Shown here: piece after piece, positions 19,357 to 28,414 of the stretch
How the letters are laid out: every line of letters starts with the position of its first letter
Position numbering within the stretch: position 1 is the first letter of the stretch
Assembly: GCA_029834535.1 (NCBI GenBank)
Contig: JAQMWT010000196.1
Coordinates: 1 to 64,000 of the forward strand
DNA length: 64,000 bases
Direction of reading: 5' to 3'
Source of the DNA: Chrysophaeum taylorii
Lineage: Eukaryota > Sar > Pelagophyceae > Pelagomonadales > Pelagomonadaceae
Made by a program: the position numbers and the translations under genes
Notes under the pieces: model-generated
Told to the model about the DNA's origin: nothing
Seen by the model: the letters and a program-made list of their open reading frames with translations, nothing else
The model's database searches: none

Positions 19357-20260
19357 TAGAGGTGGTGGTAACCTCTTACGGATATGCAAGTGCTGATCAT
19401 ACATACTTTGCAAGATGGCTTTGTACCATGGAACATAAATTACTGTCTCAATGAGTTTAGCGTATGGTGCTTGCATCTCTCTCTGCTCATCATAGAGACA
19501 AAGCGTATATTGGCGAGATCGCAACTCTAGCTTTCGTGCTTTGGCCTGTTGCATTGAATAAGCTGGCAAAGTAGGACGCATGTTCTCAAGTCTGAAAAGT
19601 GGAATGCGTACATATTCATCCAGATCACTGGTGACAGTTGACCCGCCTTTGTATTCCCGGTGATGGAGATGGAAAACCAATTTAACCTCAGTCCATTGCG
19701 GTAAACTGATGATGTGCAGGTCGGGATCAAGATTCTGGTTCTTCTTAGGGAGAAACAGAGCAATGTCCAATTTTACATACCCACCTTCAGGATGCTTAGG
19801 AAGAGCCGGTATCACATACGAGTGATCATAGCATGTGTTGTCCTGTGAACATGGGTAGCAGTCTGTATAGAAGGCGATAGCGAGTGATGATGTGCTGGTC
19901 GGGTACAAGATTATGGTTCTTCCTAGGGAGAAACAGCGCAATGTCCAATTTTACATATCCACCTTCAGGATGCTTAGGAAGAGCCGGTATCACAATACGA
20001 GTGATCATAGCATGTGTTATCCTGTGAACATGAGTGGCAGTCTGTATAGAAGGCGATAGCGAGTCAGGGAGCTTCACTATATGAAGCGGATCCGCATAAC
20101 GACGAAAGTTCACCACATGATGCGACGCGCCGCTATCAGCATCCCCGGGAGTACAGATAGAAGGCAGGTTGTATTCATTGTAAAGCTGCATGATGAGAGA
20201 ACAACACGCATATGTGTGACTTCTGACCAAAAACATATTTGATAAGAAAGAGTTGTCCAT
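19357..20260 (-). pseudogene. Copia protease and adjoining unknown domain (element B), split by a tandem duplication
   Basis: The frame at 19826-20260 carries the retroviral-type aspartic protease signature DSGASHHVVNFRRYADPLHI followed by QTATHVHRITHAMITRIV. Protease is followed by a domain of unknown identity (19357-19941: HPEGGYVKLDIALFLP, then EYVRIPLFRLENMRPTLPAY, then a helical KARKLELRSRQYTLCLYDEQ). A similar domain occurs at 25905-26390 in element C, in the same place between protease and methyltransferase. A 178-bp direct tandem duplication (19708-19885 and 19886-20064) shifts the frame between protease and this domain. The catalytic DSG is intact. Confidence 0.75.
19708..20064. repeat. 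178-bp tandem duplication in the protease/unknown-domain region
   Basis: GATGATGTGCAGGTCGGG at 19708 is matched by GATGATGTGCTGGTCGGG at 19886, and similarity continues through the whole 178-bp unit, ending with GTCTGTATAGAAGGCGATAG in both. Since 178 is not a multiple of three it breaks the polyprotein frame. Several base differences show the duplication is not brand new. Confidence 0.85.
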
Positions 20261-20499
20261 TCACGGAGGGTGTAACGACCAGAAGTAAAGCCATTGTTAA
20301 TAGGCAGCTTGGGGATAGACTTAGGTCGAGCAGTATCATTCTCCTCATCATCATCTTGGCTCTCTTCCTGTTTCTCCTCAGTCTTAGAAGGAGTATCTTG
20401 ACAGTTGCGGCGAATTACAGCTTGCGATGTTTTAGCGTTGATATGTTGTAGAAGAGGCTGAGGGAGCTTATCAACATCATCATCGCTGACGGTTAAGAA

Positions 20500-22290
20500 T
20501 GCTTTAAAAAGTCTTTCCGTATCAGCTCTCCCCCTCTACTCTGCATCACTGGGGGTCGCTGTAGGAACAGAGGCATTTGGATATGAGTCCGAAGTAGATC
20601 TAGATGAATTAAAAAGAAGAGCCTCCATAGCATCGGACATTGAATCGACTGTTGACATATATTGATGCATGTTAGCAACCTCATCATTGTCAAGAGTTTG
20701 GGTGAATGCATAGGAGACAGTTGCCCACAAAGTATCCATTAGAGTTTTCATCTCATCCTGCACAGCATTTACCTCTGCGGGTGGATTTGGATTAGCCTCC
20801 TGAAGTTTGCGAAACAGATGCTTTTATCGCTCAGTCTGATAGGAAGCACGATCCATTAGGGACATGTTAGAGCGAGGGCGGCGATCAGTTGTCCGAGGGT
20901 ATAAAGGACGATCATAGCTGTTGCCTCCGCCCGTATTACAGTTGCTGGGCGGGCGATAATAAGAAGTATCGCGAGGCGAGGTGGATGATGCTTTATCTTT
21001 CGTGTTTCGTAGCGCGCATTGAAGCCATACCAGCAGCAGTAGCTAGGAGGGAATAAGTACCCTCCAAACTTTGTTGGGGCTCTTGGATGGTGTCCATTGG
21101 AAGGACCTTAGGAGGATTTGACGAAGTGGTGCCATGGACTTATGGAGTCCATGAAGAAGGCGTATCCAAGCGGCGTTGTGACGTGTACTTCGTCTCATTA
21201 CATTTCCGAAGTAAATACTCCATCCAGTAAAGGACGCACGTCGTTTGGATCCGTGAGTTTTCCAGCATCATTATTAGCTTAATTGCTGCCAGAAGAACGT
21301 GTCTCAAATAGCTTACACCATTCGAGCTTCGACTGCGAGTACCTATCATGATCGCTTGGGTTACAGTAAATACGGTATAGCAATTCATGTGCCTTTTGAG
21401 CAATTATAGTATTTGAGAACTGAATATGGGCTTCATCAATATTAAGTCGATTGGCCCGTGTCTGTAAGGCAAGAAGTTGCTCCACGAATACATGCGCATA
21501 CCTAATTTAAATTAAGCGACATGCGGTTAAATTGTATTTTAAGCTCAGACACATCGGCCGAGCTAACTGACTCGTAATAGAAAAGAGCCAGAAGCCTGAT
21601 AGCCCGGGTTTTGTAAGGGTGTGCATTCATAGAATACAGTTGTTTCAGCTCTGCCCATATGGCAAGAGCTGGCTTGTCAACTCCTTCCAAGTTAAAGAAG
21701 GTGAACAAGAAACCAGCGTAAGTCTCAGTGTACTTAATGGTCTGCTTTAGTGAGACCAGAGAAGTTGGTATCAGGTAATGCCTGATCGTAAACAATTCGT
21801 TTGGTGAATTGTTGGTCCAGGTTGCTTATAGTGCCTTTAACCTGCGTTTCAATTTCAGGGCGCGTGAGATTATACTCGTCGCGAAAAAATAGGCGGGTGG
21901 GTAAGTTTCGCTCGTCATTATCAAGGTTGCGATAACCTGGAACGTACTGCCATGACTGTAAATGCTCTGGAAGAGCCGATATGTCAGGGAGACGTAGATC
22001 AACGACTGGTTGATTCTGGCAATTGCGAATTACCTCCTCAATAGTGGAATCAAAAAACGTATTATAATCGGGAGCAGCCCGGATAAAGGCTACCCATGAA
22101 TCATAGTTTAAAATAGCATCAGCATGCGCGAATGTTAAATGCCTGCGAAGCATATCAAACTGAAGACTCACTTTAGTGGAGTTGTCTTGAAATCGCAATC
22201 CATCATTTAACTTGTCACCAAGTTGTTGCTCAAGTTTGAGGACGTCAGTGGTCGTGATTGGCTTGGATTTTTAACTTGACATGCTTGAAG
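20500..22290 (-). pseudogene. Copia gag of element B (degenerate)
   Basis: Minus-strand frames at 21734-22198, 21502-21795, 21279-21485 and 20536-20763 follow one another between the primer-binding site and the protease, where gag belongs. Features are consistent with a copia capsid: NYDSWVAFIRAA, then WQYVPGYRNLDNDERNLPTR, then KPALAIWAELKQLYSMNAH (the W...L...Y pattern of UBN2/retrotran_gag proteins), then LKIQFNRMSLNLN. The frame can be extended upstream of 22198 to about 22280. I do not see a clean CCHC zinc knuckle. Frameshifts near 21750, 21490 and 21280 disrupt it. Confidence 0.65.
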
Positions 22291-22795
22291 CATGAATTTG
22301 GGCTTGATTTGTGAGGTGACCTGAGACGGTTGGTTAGGGAAAGGATTCTTAAACAATAACACTACATATGAAAAGAAGGGTTTCGCATGTGCGAGTTTGT
22401 ATGTACAGTACGCGGTGAGCTTGATGGCTCATAAAAAACGTGAAGTTATGTACAAGACCAAACAGTTCACAATACCAGCTAAACAGTGTGACCTGAGACT
22501 GAAAAGAAATACATATTTTCTTGTCAGACGATCCTTGGTTGGGGTCAAAAGGTAAAGACCTTCGCTTGTCTTCCGCGTACAAGCGCGGGAAATGTTAGTT
22601 TTATTGTATCATGCGAGTGCACGTGTCCAGTGAACGACCCTACTCGTTCACTTGCCAATCACTGGTGGGAACGCACCGTCGCATGGAAAATATGTACAGT
22701 AGACCAGCGCCAACACTTGTCGTTTTGTACTTGCAACCAGGCGTGTAACTGATTACATCGTTAAGTGCACAAAACAATTGGACTAACACACCTGC

Positions 22796-22813
22796 GCGTC
22801 TGGGCCCATAACC
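22796..22813 (-). promoter_or_regulatory. Primer-binding site for half-tRNA(iMet)
   Basis: On the minus strand, GGTTATGGGCCCAGACGC directly follows the LTR end (TCTCCA). It is complementary to the anticodon-arm region of eukaryotic initiator tRNA-Met (CTGGGCCCATAACC). That is the internal half-tRNA primer used by Drosophila copia and related elements. This fixes 22814-23223 as the 5' LTR and the element as minus-strand copia. Confidence 0.75.
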
Positions 22814-23223
22814 TGGAGAGATTTGACCCTCTCCGGGTATATGGTAGAGGCCGCGTGCGGTCTTAGGTGTGACTAGACCATCCCGCATGTCACGTGCTAC
22901 TACGCAAGTAGGGACTACGTTCCTCACTTCCCAGGGACAATAGATCCCGGAGAAGCTTTCACAACGACAACGAGGAACAGAGCTACGGCTAGATAAACAG
23001 TGAACTCTGGACCGTACGGCACGCAAGGGCGGATTTCTCCTAGTGTCGGATGAAAGCACTAGACGGAACTCATTGTCAAGATAGTAGAAAGCGGAAGGGA
23101 GAAAGGGCAAGAATGATGGAAAGCCGTGGTTGACTCGGAGAGAAACCCTCATAAGAAAGAAGTAAGGAGTATGGCGTGTTAGGATACCAGAGAGTCATGT
23201 ACGATATGGGTCAACTCCCTGGA
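22814..23223 (-). repeat. 5' LTR of copia element B (copy L2)
   Basis: 410 bp. In the element's direction it starts TCCAGGGAGTTGACCC and ends GGGTCAAATCTCTCCA. The ends form an imperfect 16-bp inverted repeat (12 of 16 match). It contains GAGGGTTTCTCTCCGAG, a CACTAGG block and the GACCGCACGCGGCC palindrome. It is a different subfamily from L1 and L3 but matches the fragments at 49562-51700. The primer-binding site follows immediately. Confidence 0.8.
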
Positions 23224-24336
23224 GCCGCCCACCTCCATCTTGGACCGACTCCCCACTCAAACATTCGCTGTTTCCCCACAATGGCCCTGGCCCCATTCCC
23301 ACCCACACTCCTTATGGCGCCCTTCTTGCCGAATCCATAGTACATCACCTCACCACCCGCATCACACACCATCCATGATTTCCACACCATCCACTTCACT
23401 TCGTTCATTTCGATTCACATCGCCCTTCACTTCTTTTTTTGTCTCCGTCAGTTTTCCTTCCACCTCATCTGCCGTGTTTTGATCCAGAACTCGCTCTTCT
23501 CGACCTCGTTCTGCGAGGGCGTAGAATAAGGAATTTCCTTCTCTTCGTCATTTTCCCCTTACCCTATTCTAAAATCGCCAACAACCCGATCATGTAGCTC
23601 GGCACCACACTGCCTTGTACTGTCCATCGGGCGTCGACTGAGACAGGACGCAAGAGACAGCCCCTGCAGCTGCGACAAGACTCCACCAGGTGACGTAGCT
23701 ACCATAGTTGGTGGTTTTTACTGTCACAAGGAACCATCCGAGATAGGAAAGAGAACCAGACGAACTTGCCGTTGGTTCTATTAAAACGAAAGAAGGAATG
23801 GAGGGTAAGGATTCCGAGTGAAAGCCGTGATTAGGACTCGGAGAGAAAACCCTCAAAAGAAAAGAAGTAAGGACTGGTCCTGCGGACCAGAAGTGGTTGT
23901 ACGGAAGAACCAGAGAGTCATATTCGATATGGGTGTCGCTCTCTGGAGGTTCTCCCAATGCATCACGCTCTCAATCAGGCTCAGGACGATTGCCATTCGA
24001 TATACAGAACGGAGTTGGCCCTAGCAACAACGAGCCTACACCTCCTGTAGCCCCTCTCACACCTAACATTTTTACCGTCATTGGCCGAGCCGTTCCAACT
24101 AGGTGGGCGTTCCAACGTCCCGAAAAACTGCGATTCCAGAAAATCAAACTCAACCAACCAGGCGAAATTCTTTGACCCTAGAAAACCAAACCCAACCAAC
24201 CAGGCGAACGCAATCAACCCGAGCAATCCAACCAAACCAACCGCCAAACCAGCCTAAGCCAACATCCAGCGTTCTCGGTCGCGTCGTCTTCTGGGGCCCG
24301 TAAGACACGCGCGCCGTTCCTTCCGAGCAACGCGCA
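23224..24336. other. Intergenic region with a partial LTR and CCAACC-rich repeats
   Basis: A truncated LTR copy (minus orientation) is visible at about 23790-23955 (GGAGAGAAAACCCTC, AAGTAAGGA, ACCAGAGAGTCATATTCGAT). From 24145 to 24260 the sequence is rich in AACCAACC-type units. The rest (23224-23780, Pro/His/Ser-rich in translation) shows no gene. Confidence 0.5.
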
Positions 24337-24942
24337 TCATTGTGACCAAAAATCTGGCATGGAGATGACGAACACGTTCGGAGATGCTCTCCTCCCATTC
24401 GTACGGCGGCATGGCGACGGCCGGCGCTCTAACACCCGCCCTGGGACCAACAAAGAAAGATCCAATAGAGGTTTTGCATGTCGCTTCGTTGTAAACGGTG
24501 CAGCGGCTTCAGCCGGAGCCGCCGCCGCCGTTGTCGTCGCTGGTGCCGGTGGTGGTGCCGGTGGTGGTGCCGGAGCTGATGCCGGGGCTGGTGCCATTGC
24601 CGGTGCTGGCGCTTGCGGCGGCGCAGGCTCTGCAGCGTATTTCTTTAGGATTTCCTCGACTGCAGCGTAATACATCTCCTGGGTCCGCAACTTTTCGTCG
24701 AACAGGCCCTTCAAATCCTTCAACTCCGCCCGGCGCGCAGCTCGGGCCGTTGTCGTCGCTGGTGCCGGGGCTGGTGCCATTGCCGGTGCTGGCGCTTGCG
24801 GCGGCGCAGGCTCTGCAGCGTATTTCTTTAGGATTTCCTCGACGGCAGCGTCGTACATCTCCTGGGTCCGCAACTTTTCGTCGAACAGGCCATTCAAATC
24901 CTTCAACTCCGCCCGGCGCGCAGCTCGAGCTGTCTCGTCCAT
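24337..24942 (-). CDS. Small protein with two 61-residue repeats (SHOCT-like helix-turn-helix plus Pro-Ala linker)
   Basis: ATG at 24942 opens a 201-codon frame. It begins MDETARAARRAELKDL and contains two tandem copies of a unit made of AELKDLNGLFDEKLRTQEMY, DAAVEEILKKYA and a Pro/Ala/Met-rich linker ending ATTT. The period is 61 residues (183 bp). The helical part resembles the short SHOCT-type domain (an L-x-GLFD-x-LRTQEMYDA pattern), which often accompanies oligomerising proteins; this is a resemblance, not a firm assignment. After the second unit the Ala/Pro linker expands, and the last 50 residues (from FTTKRHAKP) look different and may be past an unrecognised splice site. High GC and codon use resemble the host genes rather than the retroelements. 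Upstream, GCGT-CG-CGAAGA occurs three times (24955-25055). Confidence 0.5.
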   Translation of the reverse strand: MDETARAARRAELKDLNGLFDEKLRTQEMYDAAVEEILKKYAAEPAPPQAPAPAMAPAPAPATTTARAARRAELKDLKGLFDEKLRTQEMYYAAVEEILKKYAAEPAPPQAPAPAMAPAPASAPAPPPAPPPAPATTTAAAAPAEAAAPFTTKRHAKPLLDLSLLVPGRVLERRPSPCRRTNGRRASPNVFVISMPDFWSQ

Positions 24943-25227
24943 GGTTCAGGAATGCGTCGACGAAGAGACAAAAAAAAAAAAATTAAAAGGCGTGCGTCGG
25001 CGAAGAGAATGAATCAAACCAAACCAACCAACAATGCGTACGTCGGCGAAGAAATGAGTCTGATCAAACCAACCTGCTGACGCGTCGCGTCAAGATGATA
25101 ATCCAACCTAACCAACTGCCTGCGAATAATTGTATCGAAATATCCAACAAAAACCAATTTTACCCTTATTTTAGTTTTATTGGGTATCAAACCAGGTTAG
25201 ATCGGCTCGGCCAATGACGGTACTCGT

Positions 25228-25482
25228 GTGATTGTGTCCCCAAAATTACTGGCTCAACCTACTCTTACGCTGCCAGTGTCTTCAACTAATGTTTATTCTG
25301 AGAACGCCTTCCTTTCTAAGTATATGCGGGATCACAAGCTTCCTCCACACTTTAAGCTGACCTATTTCGATACACGCGCCTCGATCTCGTTTATTACTAC
25401 GTTTGACTACGCTTTTAACTTGCATATCGTCCCTGTCGACACTCGCATTGCGCCCGTGGTCCAAACTGCTACTGGTCAGTAG
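25228..25482 (+). pseudogene. Copia protease remnant (element C)
   Basis: The plus-strand frame contains LTYFDTRASISFITTFDYAF, then NLHIVPVDTRIAPVVQTATG. This aligns with the protease segment of element B around DSGASHHVVNFRRYADPLHI and QTATH. The catalytic DSG has become DTR, so this copy is inactive. It is cut by the LTR-like repeat at 25498, beyond which the reading resumes (IMLVKISIS, PLPSHPEIGYVKI). Confidence 0.65.
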
Positions 25483-25497
25483 CAAGTCTCTCATGTC

Positions 25498-25897
25498 TCC
25501 AGAGAGCTACAATATTATGTGTGCGACACTGGAACATTTTCACACCTATCTCTACACGAGGGTTTTCTCTCCGTAGTACGGCTTTCCCTCTTTCTTCCTC
25601 TTCCCTTACCCTTCCGCCCCTTTTCTTTCACGACTATGAAGAACCCAGTCTGAAGCTCTTTTCCAACATGGAGTAGGCCTCCAGGTGCGTACCGTCGGGT
25701 ACGGGGTTTTCTGTTTAATTAACAGAGACTTCGTTCCCCGTTGTCAGTGTAAACGCTTCTATGGGACCTAATGTCCTTAAGGAGTTAGGGCCTAAATCCC
25801 TACCTTGTGTAGTAGCATGTGAAAAGCGGAATGGTCTGTACACGCCTAAGACTGCACGCAGTCTCTACCATGTGCCCGGAGAGGGTCAAATCTCTCA
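25498..25897 (+). repeat. Copia LTR-like repeat, copy L3 (inserted within element C)
   Basis: 400 bp, plus orientation, from TCCAGAGAGCTAC to GGTCAAATCTCTCA, closely related to L1 (12808-13211) and L6 (53401-53780). It interrupts element C between protease and the following domain, so it postdates that element. No primer-binding site follows it and I could not define a target duplication. Confidence 0.8.
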
Positions 25898-25904
25898 AAT
25901 ATCA

Positions 25905-26390
25905 TGCTCGTTAAGATCTCCATCTCCCCGCTTCCATCACACCCCGAGATCGGATACGTGAAGATTCACTATACCCTCTTTCTAAAACCAGTGCATGGTC
26001 GTCAGTTGTTCATTGTCCGCGCCCGAGTGGAAAAGTTCGCCTGACAATTACCCTCAACAGCAGCGAGCGTCCCAACTCCTCTTTCGTCACAAGTGAACGT
26101 GACAAAGATGTCAAGATCCCAATTCACTTTGTGGACCATGACTTATTACCAGCCTTGCTGTGCAAACCGTATACTCTAGATCGTGACCGTAACATGCAAC
26201 TTCGCTCATTGGCATCTCCTTTAAAGCGGTACCACAAAAAGCGCGAACTTCTGGCTCATTACACATACCAGATGCGGAAATTACGAGAGCGTCCTTGGCT
26301 TCGCCCTCTCTTACTTAACAAGCGCCAGAATAACGAATTCGTGACTGAATTCCCGACCAGTATTCCTTTCTGTGGAAACAGGTCAGTAAC
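25905..26390 (+). pseudogene. Unknown domain between protease and methyltransferase (element C)
   Basis: The plus-strand segments HPEIGYVKIHYTLFLKP, DVKIPIHFVDHDLLPALLCK, and RNMQLRSLASPLKRYHKKRE/LLAHYTYQMRKLRERPWLRP correspond in order to the region at 19357-19941 in element B. A frameshift near 26120 and another near 26380 break it. The domain is beta-rich, then strongly basic and helical. The family is not recognised. Confidence 0.55.
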
Positions 26391-26481
26391 GTAAGCCCAA
26401 TGTCATGTTCCTATGTTCTGGTCTGTCGACTCCCGCATTTCTTTCACCATCCCCTCATGACTTAGTCTTGAACATCAGTGT

Positions 26482-26633
26482 TATAAAGGAGATGCAGGTT
26501 TCCTTGAAGGTGTCGTACGGCTCGTCGTTGTTTTTCCCCGGCACGACGCGCAAGTCGGAGTAGCAGGTGGGCCCGCGGACGACGGTCAGGAGGACGCGCA
26601 TGTGGAAGGCCTCCTGGTTCTTGGGAGACACGG
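26482..26633 (-). mobile_element. Helitron helicase-protein fragment inserted in the methyltransferase
   Basis: A GC-rich 150-bp block interrupts element C between motifs I and II; element B has no such block. On the minus strand it reads NQEAFHMRVLLTVVRGPTCY then SDLRVVPGKN and YDTFKETC. This follows the pattern common in Helitron-encoded Pif1-type proteins (an FxxRxLLxxVRGPTSFxDLRTVxG...YxTFxEAC pattern). It is too short to carry helicase motifs and no Helitron ends were found. I infer a captured or exchanged fragment. Confidence 0.6.
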
Positions 26634-27153
26634 CTTACATGTGTGCCACGGCATCCGTCGAGATTGTCGAGTCGGATGAAACTCTAGTGAGAATGCTGCG
26701 CCAACGTTTTCCGAATGTATTAGTCTTTAAATCAATGCCGTCCTTCATAAATCATTTACGCTCGATTACTGAGCCCGAACGGCGAGAATTCTACTGCGAC
26801 ACCGTGGAGGTCACCACTCCCTGTACGAATCGCAACCTCATCAAAAGCACCCAGGCTACTGAATTGTCGAGTTTACTTGATGATGCACTCTTTGACAGTA
26901 TTCTTTCTGTTATCAAGCTACTCAAGCCCTTGGTCCTGCATGATGAGATGACTCCGCCACATAAAGGTGTTTACAAGGACCATATGTCCGTGGCCAACTT
27001 GATCCACTCCACGCTCAAATACTCAGTAGATGTTGTCGACCGGTTTACCACTTATTTCTGCGGAGATTTCCAGGCTCGGGAGAGGTGGATCTGCATCGCA
27101 CGCAGGTGCCATACCGGCAACCTCAACAAGCTCTCCTGGCCAACCCAACATCC

Positions 27154-27276
27154 GACCCCGACTAGGCTCCGCATACCCATCTACGTCCCTCAGGCACATC
27201 CTTCATGTCCCCACACAACGCACCAAATACCTTCAAGCACCCACACGCACCTCCCCCTGTTAGCAGTCGACCTTTA
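27154..27276 (+). mobile_element. 5'-truncated LINE tail (AGTCGAC-tail family) with 12-bp TSD
   Basis: A 123-bp insert is flanked by AACCCAACATCC at 27142-27153 and 27277-27288. It ends with a run of CACACGCAC, CTCCCCCTGTTAGCAGTCGA and CCTTTA, the same 3' end seen at 49609-50533, 52250-52484, 58079-58148 and (minus) 33477-34245. Leaving it out brings the methyltransferase frame on both sides back into register, which confirms the insertion boundaries. Confidence 0.88.
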
Positions 27277-28414
27277 AACCCAACATCCAATGCAGCTCCA
27301 AGATACTGCAGATAGTCTTTCGGCCATATTGAAACAACTATGGTTGTCAAAAAATCTCGCAAAGGACTGCGTGCGAGTCTATACAGATCCACCCGTTGCC
27401 TCTACACCTAAGAGCTTTCCAGCCTTCTCTCGCACGGGCTCCACTCGGATGAGTATGCATGAACTAGAGACCTTAAGCCTTTTGTTCCTCGGACTGGATT
27501 CCCAACAAGCTATGAAGCAAGCCACTCACGACTCACACCCTGAATGCACTTACCATCATATCCGGCTCTTACGTGACTCAACATCATCTCTGCCGAATGC
27601 TGCCAACCCTTTTCGCTTGAAAGCGTTCACATTGCTTTAAACGTTGTCTCTAGGAATCTGCTTGATATTCCAACACCCGTGTCCTACTATATCACGATTT
27701 CGAAACTAACCAACCCTCTCAGAGGTTATTCCTTATTCCTTACAAATCAGCCTCCAAACAAAACATGTACTTCATCACAGGAGGTAAACATATTAATGGT
27801 AATCTCCTCGTCGTCAATAGGTCTACCGAATATAAGACGTATATAGACGCCTTTGGCACGACCTACACCCTGTCCTCGTTTGCCAATTCCGAGGACAAAT
27901 CGATTAGGTAGAGCCGTTCACTGGCTACCTTTGGTTGGTACAGGCGTACCCCCAAGTCCATGCAACTCGTGAAAGCCGCCCTGCCCTTAACAACCTCATG
28001 AGCAGATGTGATCTCGTCATTCCTCGTTGCCTTTCTTACGATGCATTGACTGATGCCACACACACACACGGTGTGCTACAAGGACAAGCACTTTGCGTTA
28101 GAGGACTACCGACTCTCGCATTCTCGCTACATTGGATACTTACTGAATAGCGGCCGTCGCTTAGGCTCCAAGATCCACTCTATGAGAGTTCCTCTTCCAC
28201 CACTCGCGGGTTTGCGAACATGGTACTGTTGGATCCTCGCAACAACAAGCTGCGCTATGCGACGCGACCTGAGCTCACTCGAGCCAACAATTTCACCCGC
28301 GACCAAGAGTCCTTCTTACTCTCCTTTAAAGCTGATTTGTGCTGCGACATTGTTAGCAATGCCCTGCCGGCGGGTACGTGCCATTTACTGTACACCCATT
28401 TGTGTCGCACGCAT

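Larger units (their letters stand above)
26402..28414 (+). pseudogene. C5-cytosine DNA methyltransferase domain inside copia pol (element C), motifs I-X
   Basis: Motif I VMFLCSGLSTPAFL at 26402-26443. Motif II VEIVESDETL at 26657-26686. Motif IV YCDTVEVTTPCTNRN with the catalytic Cys codon at 26822-26824. Motif VI KPLVLHDEMTPP with Glu at 26945-26947. Motif VIII QARERWICIAR near 27073-27105. Motif IX RYATRPELTRANNF at 28253-28294, which matches the usual R-x2-T-x2-E-x2-R-x3-F spacing exactly. Motif X IVSNALP at 28349-28369, matching IGNAVP. About 1.1 kb between VIII and IX would be the target-recognition domain, also shared with element B (KTMYFITGGKHINGNLLVV, AFGTTYTL). The copy is broken by a Helitron-like insert (26482-26633), a LINE insert (27154-27276) and frameshifts in the target-recognition part. 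It sits between protease and integrase sequences of the same element and strand. Confidence 0.85.

Noticed and set aside
24359-24986. Plus-strand ORFs with Gly/Ala repeats and Pro-rich repeats
   Set aside because: They are antisense to the two-repeat gene at 24337-24942, which has a better start and structured helical units.
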